Positions 11,161 through 24,930 of a stretch of 64,000 nt of DNA are shown piece after piece. Each line of letters starts with the position of its first letter. The first letter of the stretch is position 1. Source of the DNA: Dirofilaria immitis (Eukaryota; Nematoda; Chromadorea; Rhabditida; Onchocercidae); the NCBI GenBank assembly GCA_024305405.1, contig JAKNDB010000088.1, positions 2,002,001 through 2,066,000 on the forward strand. The letters run 5' to 3'. The notes beneath the pieces were generated by a model. The model ran no database searches, had not been told where the DNA came from, and was given only the letters and a program-made list of their open reading frames with translations. The position numbers and the translations under genes were made by a program.

Positions 11161-14100
11161 ATGAATACAATTCATGAATTTTTGCGCCGAATTCTACCAA
11201 ATCGATTGAATTTGAATCGAGATGATTTTGCATTTGAATTACTTCGTAGTGCTTCAGCTCAAGAGCTGAAAAATCTGATAATCCTAGACAACGGATAATG
11301 TGGCCAAGACCTACCAGTAGCCATGATAATTTTCATATCAATGCTGCAACAATGGTAAGTTTTTTCTTTCGTAATTATCATTTTTGTTACAATTTTTTAT
11401 TCTCATATTTTTCATTCATTCACAAATTAAATATAATATATGCAAAATTTTGATTACTTTAATTAATTATTTTTGCATATAAGAAATATTTATAAAATTT
11501 TTTGAAAATATAATTTAAATATTATTTAGGGAAATTTTATAAATAACTCTAAATCGTTTTTTCCTTTGCAAATATTTTATAAAAATATCTCTAAATTATA
11601 TTTACATAATCTTATCTATGATAAAATTGCTATTCTATTTATAAATTGATGGAAATTTGCATTTTCTTTAAAATGATTTATCGATTAATCAATCAATCAG
11701 TCATATATCAGTTAGTTAACTTCCAAAGCAAATCGATTTCTTTGATAGCTTTTTTTCCATTTTCTCTTTTTCTAATAAAACAAAATGTTATAATATGATA
11801 ATAACGATAGTAAGATAATGAAATAAAGGAAATTATTCGATCGATTTTCATTCATTAAATTTATCTATTATTATCATTTGTTATTATTATCATTATCATT
11901 ATTTAATTCTTTCTGTGAAAATTTTTTATTCACACGACAACAAATATTTAAGTAATTGAATTTTTATTCAAATTCTTAAGACAAAAAAATCTGAAATTCC
12001 ATTTTTCATTTCTTTTCTTTTTTCGACTGATTTTAATTTTTCATTTCTTTTTTTTGCTTAAATTTTCTTTCATTTCTCAAAATCATCATCATATTGAATA
12101 CTATTTCAAATTATACAATTTTTTCAGATTTCGTTTTTTTTTTTTTATATTCCTAAATATTATATGAATAAAAAATTTTTGAAAGAGATAAATCAATATT
12201 TAATATAAAAATTTTGAAAAAAATATGAAAGATGATTTGAAGGATGATAAGATTCAAAAACAAAAAAAAATGGAATACTCAATCAATCTTTTTTCCTTTT
12301 TATCACTCGAAATAATCATATAGTGACACCTTTCAAAAGTACAGATATATGATTGACAATTGTTATTAAGTTTTGATATGCAAATATACATATATATTAG
12401 AAATAAATATGTTAAAGTCGAGAATCAATCTTTTCTTTTATTACTTGAAATAATCATATGCTATCATCTTTCGGTAATATCTACAAGAATGAAAATTATT
12501 ACTACTATTAAATTCTGATATATATGTATATATACATATCAAAAATGTGTATATAAGAAATGAATACATATTTCAAAAAAACACTATCAATAAAATCGTT
12601 CATTACTTTTCATATCATTTTATCGATATTTTTGATTGAAGCCAAATCTCGATTAGATAGGCATTCCATATCAAATTACATTAAGCATAAGTTTTATTTA
12701 GCAGTATACATAAGAATAAATAAATATATATATATTTCATTTAAAAAAGAAGAGACTATTAATAATTTCAATAAAATTATTAACTATATATTTAATCATA
12801 TTTGATCAATATTTTTGATTGATTTCAAAATTTAATTAGGTAAACATTTCGTGTCAAAATTATTTTAAGCTTAAGTTAATATCATGCAAATTAAATTTTT
12901 TACTAAGAATGAAAATGAAGTGGGAAGAAAAGAAAAAACGAAACAATAAAAAAACGACAACGATAGGATATATTTAGAAATTTCAAAAAAAAAAAAGCGA
13001 AAAACAATATTTGTCTAAAAGAAGAAAAGATGGAAAAAGTTTGCATATTTAAAGAAAGGAAAAAAAAGTTTGTGTTAGAACAGAAAGAAACGATAAGATT
13101 TAGTGAATTTATTATATTTTTATAAATTTTAATAAAATAAGTTTAATAAAATAATTTTTATAAATTTTAAATTTAACAAAATATCTTATCGCAATTATAA
13201 TTAAACTTAAGTTACATATTTTTAATTTAAACTCATTTTGTTTAAATTTCTCGAAGAAATTTTCAAAATTAATTCATTTGAATTTATATTAGCTATAGCT
13301 TCATGCTAATTGTATGATAATTTTTCAATTACAAACATTTGATTAAATTATAATTAATTATTATTTTAAATGAATTAATTAAATTGGTAGTTATATTTTT
13401 AACTAAGATTTACTGGGAAAATTGTAAAGTTAAAATTTATTTGTAATTAATTATACAAGGCATAGTTTATGTTAATTTTGCACAAAGGCAAGATTTTAAT
13501 TTAAAAAAATCTATGAATTATATTTTTACTCGATTTTTTTAGTTTGAAACTTTGAACTTTTTTTTAATTGGCTTATTTATTCTACTCTCAATTTATCCTA
13601 TATTTTAATTTATTCCATGATTTTTTTAAACAATATCGTTTGCAAATTGTAAATAAACTTTTTTCTTGTTGACAAGAAATTAATTTTACCTATTCTCAAA
13701 TAGTAACTCTTTAATTTTAATTTGAAATAATAAAAATAAATTCTATTCCAGCCCGTCGCCTTTTCCACTCAAATTTAAAAACTTAAATAAGTCATATTTA
13801 ATTGGTTAAAAAAATGATTATATTATAAGAATGTAGTTATTTCATATAACTAGAAATGATAAGAATTAGATATTGTATTTAAATAATTTTCGATTTCCAA
13901 TTTTCTTAAAACACTTTCATATAAATGTTAAAGTCAATCTTTGTTAACAAATTTTATTCTATCTTCTCCTCCTTTCCATAAATCTAAAAAATTAAATAAA
14001 TAAAAATTTTAATTGAAAATAATTATTCAATTATTTGAGTATAATTAGGATTAAAAGGCAGATGCAAATATGATATCTAAATGATTTTTGATTCCAAAAT

Positions 14101-17100
14101 TTTTGCAAGTCCTCCCATATATATAAATGTATTTGTTGTTTTTCACGATAAAGTTCACTTCCTTTTCTGAATTTTCTTCTCTTTATTGTCCACCAATTTC
14201 TTTCATTTCATTCCTTCTTCTTTTCTTTTTCTTTTTCTCTTTCGACTCAAATTTCACTGAAGCATTGGCAAGTTTATTAAGTAAAGAGAAAAAAAACTTT
14301 CAATGATGAATAATATAAAGAAGGCATCATTTCAGGTTAGCTATTTTATTTTCATTCTCTCTTTTCAGTTTCATTCATTCATTTGTTTTGAATGCTTTGA
14401 ATTTAAATTTAAATAAACTTTTTCTTTTCAGTCATTCTTTTTATTCATTTCATTAGTTTATATTAGTAATACAGTAATTCCAAATATTTTCTAGCAATAT
14501 GTAAAATTTAAAATTTAAACTTAAATTTGAAATTTCTATTTTTAAAATATTATTTTATTTCATTACATTAATTCATATTAGTAAGTAATAATAATTTTAA
14601 ATACTTTTTAATTACATATGAATAATAATATATTTAAATTTGAAATGAATAAAAATTGAAATTTTATTTTGAATGAATAAAGGAATAAAAGAAGCTACTG
14701 TAAAATTTGATAAATTTGATGATTAACAAAAAGTGATAATGAAAAGATTCATAAGATAATTTAGTCTAACAAAATAATGAGTAATCGAAATTTGGAAAAA
14801 TAGGACCGTTGCATTAATTAAGATGGAAGCTTAATTAAATATATTTTCCGGAAATTAAATAGATATCAAATATTTAGTGTAATACTGTCGGGAATTAAGA
14901 ATTTAAATAATAAAGGATTGGATGATTAATGGAAATGACATATGTCATTATTATATTAATATGATAAACTAACCTAAGAATTAAAAAGCGACATGAATAG
15001 ATTTGTTAATTCATTAAAGCATATTTGAAATATTCACAATCATAAGATGAGTTAAAAGTCATTTTATGCAGCAAAGTTTTTTTTGCTATTAAAATGCAAT
15101 CCTAAAAATGTTTTACATTTATGTTTAATTTTAACTACGACATTAATATTTAATTTATTTTATTTTAAAAGCTTTTTCTTTTCTCTTTGAATATTATTAT
15201 TTTCGATTTTATCAATTTTTGAAAGATATTTTGTACTTTTGTTTTTCATTTCCAAATAATATTTTAGGATAAAACAAAAGAAAATTTCGTTTCAGGAAAA
15301 TTTGGGATTTCTTTTTCTTTTTTATAAAATCGAAATGGCATTAAATTTTTAAATTTGATAAAAAAATAGCGATATCATTCTCTTATTTACTGTTGCTGTG
15401 GTAACAAATGTAACTTAACTACTAACTTGGGAAATTTCATCTCAATTTTCCTACTTTTTCTTTTTTAGGAAATTATTTTATTTAATGTTTAAATGTAGCA
15501 TATCCTCCTTTACTTTTTCTTCGATCTAATAAGAATAATAAAAATGAAAAAATTTAGTTCGAGAATTTTTAGAAATTTTGAAAAATATTTAAAATATATG
15601 CATATATTTATTCATTTGAAATTCATGCAAACAAATGATCATAGATAATAATAAAATTCGAAAATTACTATTTAAATATGTATAATTGTAATTAATATAA
15701 ATAAATAATAATGAATAAACGGTAATAAAATTTAAAAAATAATTTTTGATATATATGATTAATTGAAATTAATATAAACAAAAAGTAATCATTGATAATA
15801 ACATGTTTTTTCATTTTCTTTTCTTTATTTTTCTTTAACCAATCTTTCTTTTTTTTGAATATTTTTTATTAATTTTTTTCGACGATGACTAAGTATTTAA
15901 TCAAATATATCTAATGGCAAGATGATATGATAAATGAAAAAAATTTCTTTTTTTTTTAATTTATAGCTTTTATTTTAAAAGGCTCAAATAAATGGATTTT
16001 TCTGATTGGCAATTTTCTGAAGGAAAAAATTTTTTTACGATTTCTTATCTATCTTCCATTTTTTCCTAAAAATCTTTCTCCATCTATACTACAATTATAG
16101 AAATAAATGGTCGAATTAAAATGATATTTAAAAGAATTGTAACCACAAAATAGGTAAATTTGTTCAATTATTTTTAAAAAAATTTTTTGATATTTGCATA
16201 ATAAATTTATTCAATTATTTTAAATTTAAAATATTAGATTCGATAAATTATACGATACAATTTAAAGTTGGAAAATACTATACAAATGGTGATGTTATAT
16301 GATAAGATATCATCATTGATACTGATTAAGTGACAATATTAATGGGAATAAGGTTTTCAAACAGAGCTCATAGATTTTTATTTTACAAATTGATAATTCA
16401 ATTTTCTACTACTGTATGTTAAATATTTAAATTTTTCCCATTGCATTTCTTCTCAATCACAAATGAAACATTTAAATGATAGATTTTAATCACAAATGAA
16501 ATATTTAAATGATAGATTTTCCTATTGCATTTCTTCTCAATTACAAACGAAACATTTAAACGATAGATTTTATGATAATTCAGAATTTATGATTTAGATT
16601 TTATGATTTAAAATTTAAATTACAGTAATTTCAGTCATACAGTATATTGGGCTACAATATTATTAATTTATTCATACGGTAGTTCCGGCTACTGAATTGG
16701 AAATGCTACAGTAGATAATAAAATTATTTAAAATTGATTTGTGATAGCAAAATTAATGATGACAATTTATAAAATTTTAAATTTATAATTAAATTGTAAA
16801 TGTTATAGGAAGGTGATGAAATGATTGAAATAGTTGGAGATAGCGGTGAAAAAATACGAAACGATGAAACTGCACTTCTTGGATTTACCGAATATACTTC
16901 AGATGAGCATAACAGGTAATTAAATATAATTTATATGAATTGAAATGACCTAGAAGTTTATATTTTTAAAATTGTGTGTGAAATTAAATTTGAACTAATT
17001 GGCGTTTTTTTGAAATTAAAGTTAGAAATTAAAATATTTTATGGAAATAAAACTTATTTAATTTTTTTAAAATTATTTAAAACTTATACCTTTATATATG

Positions 17101-20100
17101 TTCCAGAAAAATTTGTGTAACATTAAATTTGAACTTTCAAGCTGAATTTCGTGTTACGTTGTAATCCTTTGTCATTTTAATTTATTTTTTAGATTTTACA
17201 TTTTAATTATTAATGTATTAATTATTGATGTTTATAAGAAAACATATACCAATTTCATTTTGCAAGAAATTAAGATTAGAATTAGAAATTGAATATTAAA
17301 TTTTCGCTAATATATATTCAAGGAAAAATTGAGAAAAAATACAACAAAATGACAGCTTCAACAAATTTAAAATATTATAAATTCAATTAACTGGATATTA
17401 GTAATATTTTGTTCAAGTTTTTCCATATTTTTTATAATAGAAGTGAAATTTCGATAAAAAATTGCAACAAATATATTTATATTAGTTGATTTTCGTATTA
17501 TATATATCATCGATTTCACTTTTTTGTTTCATTCAAAGGTTTTAAAAAATATTAGAGTGAAGAGATTATTTATTTTTGGAAGAAAGGAAAAGAAAAGAAA
17601 AAATATTTTGTCAAATTATGAAATAATTGGAATTGAAAAAAATATTTTGTCAAATTATGAAATAATTGCAATTAAAAAAAAGCATTTCATTAAATCGTGA
17701 AATAAATAATTAGTATACAAATATTAAAAATAATCATTTCGTCAGATTACAATTGAAATTGAAAAAGGACGTATTCGTCGTTCCATTAAATTATGAAATA
17801 ATTGGATTTGAAAAAAATCATTTTACCAAATTTCGCCAAATTAAGGAAATAATTGCAATTCAAATGACATTTTCGGCTCCTTCCATTTGATAATGTAAAA
17901 AATGATTTATTTTTAACATTGAACAAAAAATTTTATCACTTTTTTATTGCATAGGATCTATTTTACTTGTACGGCAAATTATTCTTTCTAAAATATTTAA
18001 AGGAATAAAAAATTATGAAAAATTTTTTAATATCAAAATATAGTTGGCATATCGCTTTTTTGTTTTTTATTTTAGCTATAATGGATGATATTTAAACAGA
18101 GAGAGAGAGAGAGAGAAGCTATTATTGATAGGAAGCATTTTTAGAATTCAATTAGAAGTCATTATATCAATTATTTTCATTATTTTTCTTTTTTTTTAAA
18201 GTTATACCTTTTCTCTTCCATTTTTTAGAACATTTATTATCAAAAAATTTTTGTTTTCTTATTTTTTCAACTAATTAATTAATCGCTGTTATTTAGTTTT
18301 TTAAAAATAATTAAAAAAATTTGAATTAAAAGTTTCGAAAGTTTTTTAAGTATATTGTACAAATAAAAAAATTAAAAGAAAGTACAATAAAAAGTAAAGT
18401 ATTTTAAAAATTTTGATATTTTAATGCTTCTAAAAATATTTTAATTTAAAAATTCGAATTGTATGCAATAATTGAAATTAATTAATTAAATTTGTTAAAT
18501 GTGATTTTCGTTCTTACATTTGTATAAAAGGAAAACAAAAGATATAAAGTAAAATTTTTAATTTACTCTAATAAAAATTTGAAAGTACAACGAAAAAATC
18601 ATAGTATTTCACAGATTTTTGCATTTTATAACTTTCAAATATAATTTTAATTTAAATTCTATTGGATTATAATAATTTAATTAATTAGCTAAATTGATTA
18701 AATATAATTTATCATTGAGTATTTTAGAAATTCCATACTTTTTAAATAACTCCAAATATAATTTTTAAGTATCCCCAAATATGATTGTAATCAAATTTTG
18801 ATAATTAAATCAATTAATTAAACTAATTAAATAGAGATTTTAATTGAGCTAATTAATTAAGTTGACAAAAATATAATTTGAAATGATGAAAGTTATAATC
18901 GATAGAATCAATATTTCATTCGGTTCTAATTAATAATTCATCAATTATAGAATTGATCCATCAACTACAGAATCATCGTTGAATCATGCAATCGCAGAAT
19001 GCAACGTTATTCGTAGCAATCCATATTTTACAGAAGGAATCTTATTGAAATGTGTGGATTCTAAACGTAAGTTAGTTATTAGCAAAAAAATTTTAAATTT
19101 TATTCAATACATTTATTTCTAAGCTATCATAAAAGACAGATATTATGTCACGTGATATGTGATAATTTTTTTTTTTTATGAACAATCTATTATATTTCAA
19201 TTGTTAAGATGAAATTTTATTATAGCATTATATTTATATTTGCATTATGCAATATTCAAAAATCCCGATCATGATATACGAATAGGACGAATTGATCAAG
19301 CAATTCATGAATTGCATAATCGATCAAAATCACAATTTGGTATAATCGATTCCCTTTTTCTTTTTTTAATTTCAAGAAGTAAAAAATAAAATTAACCATT
19401 TTTCCTATAAATAATGTATGAAACAAAATATTAGAAGAAAAGTATTAAAAAAGAAAAATAAAATTTCATATAATACAATGAAATCGTTTTCTTTTTCGAT
19501 AATTTTAGAAATTTTCTTTCTTTCTTTTTTTATTTTTCTTACCTTACACATACACATTTATATTAATATTTTAACGATAAAAATGATTAAATTAATTTTA
19601 AATGAGTAAATGTAAGGGAAAAAAAATTTATTTCAAAAGATTTGTATATATTTTTTTTTTTTTTAGGTCGTTTTCCAATAAATTATAAATTATAGGTGCA
19701 TATGATGAGATTTATGCAATTCAAAAACTTCATCAATTACGGGTAATAAATTGCCAACAAATAGATATGCTGGTTATATTATCATACTATTCAAACTTCT
19801 TGATGAACAAACAAAAGTATGGAGGGTTTTTTCTTTTGGGTATTGGAATATAATTTATTAAGTATAATTTTTTAAGAACTGAAATATTAAAATGTAATTA
19901 TTTAAGTATTATTTCTCGAGAATTGAAATATTTAGATATAGTTATCAAAAAATTGAAATACTCAAATATAACATTTTTAAGTATAATTTTTAATAATTGA
20001 ATATTTAAATACAATTTCTTAAAAATTGAAATATTCAAATGTAAAATTTCCTTTTCAAATTTAGAAATTTATTTAAAAAAAAGTGAATTTGCAGATAAAT

Positions 20101-22743
20101 TAAAGGAATTTTGTATCATAAAATCATATTGCATAAATTCTTAAAAGATAAACAGAGGCAAAAACTCAACTAATTAATTAATCAATTATCAGCGAATATA
20201 ATTAGCAATAATTAAAATAATCACCGATTAAGTTCAATCAATTGACAAGTTTAAAATATCTCAAATATAATTTCATTCTTATATTAATGTATAAATTAAT
20301 AAGAATTTACGGCTTAATTATCATTTGCTTTAATTATTTTTCCTATGCGTTTTTCTTTTATCAATATAATGATAATTTTCTTTTCCATCTCATCATTAAG
20401 CTTGATATAATTAAAATTTTAATTAGCAATTTTAATTATACATTCTTTTTCGTTTTTTAGCATGAGAGTCTTGAAAAATCATGGTTAAATTGGTCAGGTG
20501 CAAGAGAAATTTACAAATATTCACCGAGAAATTGGAATTTACGACGAATTGTATTACATAAAATGCCAATTTCAACGTATTAATAATTAATTACTAATTA
20601 ATCATTTCATATTATCAATTATTAATTATTAATTTTTTCATTTAACATTTAATTGATTTTAGTTTCATTCAAAAAAACGATAATACTTATTATAAAGTGT
20701 ATGTATTATCATGAAATATTGTTAATTTTAATCAAAAAAAAAGTTTATTTTGGTATTAATAATTAATATATGAAAAATTTAATTTCTAGAAATTAATTAT
20801 TTAGGAAAAAATTATCATCCATTTGCATATGTTTTATTTTGTGAATTTGGTAGTATATTAAATCCATCAAATCGTTTACAAGCATTAGATATGGTGGAAC
20901 GATTAAGAGTACGAAATTGTGGTTATATATCACTTTATCAGGTATCAATATTTATATCAATTATAATTGAATGAGTTGTAGATATTTTATCAGATAAATT
21001 TTTTCAACTATAATTAAATAAATTTATGGATTATTTTTAGTTAGATAAATTTGTTTATTTACAATTAAGTTCTTAACGGAAAAATAAAGTTAATAATTAC
21101 TTGACAAAAATAAAAAAACAAACGTTTTTAATATTTTTGAAATTTAATATTTATATAAAATCAATATTTTTCCATCTATCCAAATCATATTACTTTTTTT
21201 ATTTCCATTTATTAATTATCAATTATCTACTGGTTAACTGATAAATAAACAATTGATAAACGAGCAATGTACGATAAATAAATGAATATTATCATCTTTG
21301 AAAATTTATCAAATTAATTTACTATTTAAATGAAATATTTTAAAATTTATTAATTATCTGTCGTCTATTCGTTAACTGATAAATAAACAATATGAATCGG
21401 TTAATCGATAAATGGGCAAGATAAAATAGTGAATAAATGGATGACTTGTTATCACTTTTAATAATTTACCTAATTAATTTATCATTAAAATGAAATATTC
21501 CAGGTGCAATGGTCATATGGACAGGTATCAAATTCGCTTGAAGCATCATCCACTTCACAAAAATTATTACCAATTCCTGACGGAAGATGGGAACGAAATT
21601 TGATGCTACGCGGTTTTTCCCAGGAAGTTTGTTATTTGATTGAAATTAAATTTCTATCAAATTTATTAATGAAATACTAAAAAGAAATAATTAAAATTAT
21701 TATTTACTATACCATAATTGTTGAAAAAAATAAAATATTATTTAGAAATAACTTACTATTACTATTATTTTTTTTAAATAACGCATAAATAATTATTCTG
21801 TGTCTAAAATATTCTCAGAATATTTACCCTAAATTAATCGAATAATTAATTAATTTATATATCACATTGACCTATTATCAAGCAAATGAAATATTCTTAT
21901 GCATGAATGATCATATCGGATCAATTAATCAGTTGATTATATAATATATTGAATAAATTATTCTTTAAAATCAATAATTGATCTATTTTATTTTATTCAA
22001 ATGATAAAATTATCCAATGAATATTTATATAATTTCAATTTCATTATCAGCAATTTCGTTATCAATAATTTAAATTATTTGCATGATAAGAAAAATGAGA
22101 AATGAAATTTTTAATCAATTTTAAAATGTTTAACTTAAAATATTTAATTTTTCTTCTTATTTTAATATTAATATTTTTTTACGAAGGTAAAATTTTTTTA
22201 CTTAATATTTTTATATGTGAAAAAATTTTTTTCAATTTTTCGTTACTTTTTATTGGCATCGATTATTTATTAGTTAGAAGTTTAATTATGAACAAAATTC
22301 ATATTAATAATGAATTTTTTTCTTAGAGATAAGATATGATAAGTTTGTAAATTTGAATAATAAATTATTCATTCATCTTTTTCTTTTGCTTATCATACAA
22401 GTAATTTAGATTATCGATAATGAAAGTACATTTTTTTAAAGAAATTTTAAGTTAAATTAACAAAATCGGATAAATTATAAATAAGTAAAACTTTATTTAT
22501 AAAAAGAAAGAGATATGTTTTAATGTATTATTTTTTCTCACATCTTAACTATTTGCAAATTTAAACAATAAATTATTATTTATCTTTGTATTTCAATTTA
22601 AATGATATTTTCGAGAATGAAATTTTTAGGTTGAACCGACAATCAATAATATCTCGCCATCTGCTAATAGTCGTAAACATAGTAGTAATTCAATGGGAAA
22701 GCAAACGTTTCAAAGTTATCATCATTTTAATGATTTTAGATAA
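11161..22743 (+). CDS. Gene A: unrecognised 10-exon protein, about 367 residues
   Basis: Exons: 11161-11354, 16809-16915, 18951-19066, 19226-19339, 19696-19742, 20461-20576, 20663-20696, 20805-20941, 21504-21626, 22630-22743. All have GT donors and AG acceptors; most junction phases agree and the last exon ends in TAA. Two places need one added base: GG at 11293-11294, where the first 45 codons otherwise end at a TAA overlapping the ATG at 11298, and the A run at 20806-20811. With both, the total is exactly 368 codons. If the first correction is wrong, translation starts at 11298 and the preceding 45 codons are an upstream ORF. The protein looks soluble: no signal peptide or membrane segment is visible, and the tail is Ser/Asn/His-rich. 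Landmarks are GFTEYTSDEHNR (exon 2), SPRNWNLRRIVLHKMP (exon 6), HPFAYVLFCEFGS (exon 8) and IPDGRWERN (exon 9). I do not recognise the family. Intron 1 is 5.4 kb. Confidence 0.68.
12276..12900. repeat. Diverged local duplications in gene A intron 1
   Basis: A 130-140 nt block (aatcaatctttt...gaaataatcatat...) at about 12276-12415 recurs at 12420-12560. A second block with atatttttgattga and a following attaagc word at about 12600-12710 recurs at 12790-12880. All are AT-rich and intronic. Confidence 0.45.
16437..16572. repeat. Tandem repeat in gene A intron 1
   Basis: Three copies of a core like acaaatgaaacatttaaatgatagattt occur in a row. The first and third are preceded by a cattgcatttcttctcaat-type leader that the second lacks. 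The array ends about 240 nt before exon 2. Confidence 0.6.
17596..17865. repeat. Minisatellite in gene A intron 2, unit about 40-50 nt
   Basis: Five or six diverged copies of a unit containing atttngtcaaattatgaaataattg follow a purine-rich start. The first two copies are almost identical and later ones drift. Confidence 0.6.
21213..21503. repeat. Tandem duplication of about 145 nt in gene A intron 8
   Basis: Two copies each contain ggttaactgataaataaacaat-like words, then a gataaat core, then attaatttac/atcatttaaatgaaatatt. The second copy ends exactly at the acceptor of exon 9, so the first carries a similar but inactive pre-acceptor sequence. Confidence 0.55.
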
Positions 22744-22881
22744 TTTTTAAAAAGAAAAAAGTGATATAAATAATTATTTAATCATTTATTTTGCTTCTAT
22801 GCCTTGTTATGATAATATATAATTTGAGGAACTAATTGAAATAAAATGAAATAATTGATTGATTGATTGATTGATTCAAAT

Positions 22882-23210
22882 GAATTGAACGCGCGGATAT
22901 TCATCGAAAAAAATTTGTTCGAATGCAATTTCAAAGCGCAAATGTCCATCGAATAAAAAAACTTTTGATTCGAATGAGTTGGAAGTGCAAATATTTATCG
23001 AATAAAAAGAATTTTGGTTCAAATGAATTGGAAGCGCAAATGTCCATCGAATTAAAAAAATTTTGATTCAAATGAATTGGAAGCGCAAATGTCTATAACA
23101 AAAAATTTTGATTCATGATGAATTGAAACCTCAACCATCGAATCAAAAAGAATGATTCAAACGAATTAAAAGCGCAAATGTGCATTGAATAAAAAAATTC
23201 TAATTGATCT
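22882..23210. repeat. Minisatellite of about 49-nt units just after gene A
   Basis: About seven tandem copies of a unit like gaattggaagcgcaaatgtc-catcgaataaaaaaattttgattcaaat, of which copies 3-5 are closest. The array starts about 140 nt downstream of the gene A stop, straight after a short (gatt)n run, so it may fall in the 3' UTR. Confidence 0.75.
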
Positions 23211-24729
23211 GAAATGATAAATGATACATATATAATCAGAATTGTTAAAAAAATTCTTGTACAATGAATATAAATGCATTTGATCGATCGAAGTGGAAAC
23301 AAATTTAAATTTAAAAATTTTGAATAAAAATAATTTTGTTCAAATATATTCCACAATTTTTTAATTGCTTGTCAAATTCTAATTAAATTTGTCATTTTAA
23401 TAAATTAACAAAAAAGAAAAAATAATAGCAATTTGAATTTAATAAAAACAAAAACAAAAAAATCAAATGTCTAATATATGAAACAAAATAATTTCATTGA
23501 AGAAAAATTTAGCTCAAATAAATAAGAAATCAATAGATGATAAGCTGATAATATAAAAATATGATATTCGAATATGTTCTCGACTATTGATTATTTCATT
23601 CAATTTTTCTATAAAAGATCAATTTATTGAAGCAGTTATAGAAATAGTATCGATTTAATCGCAAATATAAGAATTTCAAATTATTTTAATTAAATTAGTC
23701 GTAGTTATAGATTTACTATTATAACTATAAGCTTAAATTAATTCTGATTAAAGTAAATTTATAATTAGAATCTATATACATTGAATTTTTCAGACTACAG
23801 GAAATGAATAAGTCTGTTTTAAAATTATAGTACAATTCATATAGTATTCATAAATATACATCATATCATCTCATTTAACTTGGCCCAGTAATAATATACA
23901 TTAACAAATATATTTATTCGGCCAAGTTGATGGTGTATAGCTTTAACTACATGATTATGATACTATGAAAATTTTGATATGATAAAAAAGATATAATCTA
24001 AAACTTAAATTCTACTTCCCTTTCAAATAATGCAATTTGATAATAACAATAATTTATTTAAATTGTACATTTGTTGAGAGGAAAAAGTTATGGCTAAGAA
24101 ATTTAATGAAATAAAATTAACTTTTTGTTTATTATTAGATATAATTGTAGCAAAAGTATTTGTGACCGAATATTTCATTCAGATTATATCATTTTGATAT
24201 AAAATATTACATTGCTAAACCATGATAATGTTTTGGAATAATTTTTTTAAAAGATGAATTGGAGATATTATTAAGTAAATAATTCTTTTTTTTTTAAATA
24301 TCAATTTGATTAGATTTAAAAAATAACTAAAATAATATTTCGTAATGAAAACATTGAAATTAAGATGAAATATAAGAAAGAGCGATTAAATTACAATGGG
24401 AAAGTAAATTTAGTAGAAAAAATTGCTATAATAGGTTTGTTTATTTCTTGAAAATGATAGTAGGTGAGTTTAAAAAAATAATAATTCTTTGGAATGTTTG
24501 GGATATTTCAGTTTCATATAATTTCTTTGAAAAAAAGTGAATTATATCAATTTGAAGGAAGTAATGTTTTTTAATATATTTTTAATTCATCATCTGATAT
24601 TTTTAGCGCTTGAAGCTTAAAGCATATCTTTCTTTAAAACTCATAACTTTTATAAAACTCTCAAGATTCGTTTTTAACACATAAATGAATGTTACGCTTT
24701 GAGAAACGCACTGTTAATAACAGTAGGAT

Positions 24730-24930
24730 TATTACAGTATGCAGATGAAAGAATATTACAGTATGAATAAAAATAGCATAATATTCCGAAGAATATCGTA
24801 GTATGAATAGAGAATCTTGCAATATGAAGAATATTACAGAACGAAAGAAGAATATTACGATATGAAAGAAAAGGAGTATGGGATGGAAAGAAAGTGATTA
24901 GCAGTACAGGGAAAAGGAATGCTACAGTAT
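24730..24930. repeat. Degenerate repeat with attacagtatga words
   Basis: Words such as gaatattacagtatga recur six or more times at 20-35 nt spacing with drift. The minus strand stays open for 80 codons here because of the repeat. It is not taken as a gene. Confidence 0.45.
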
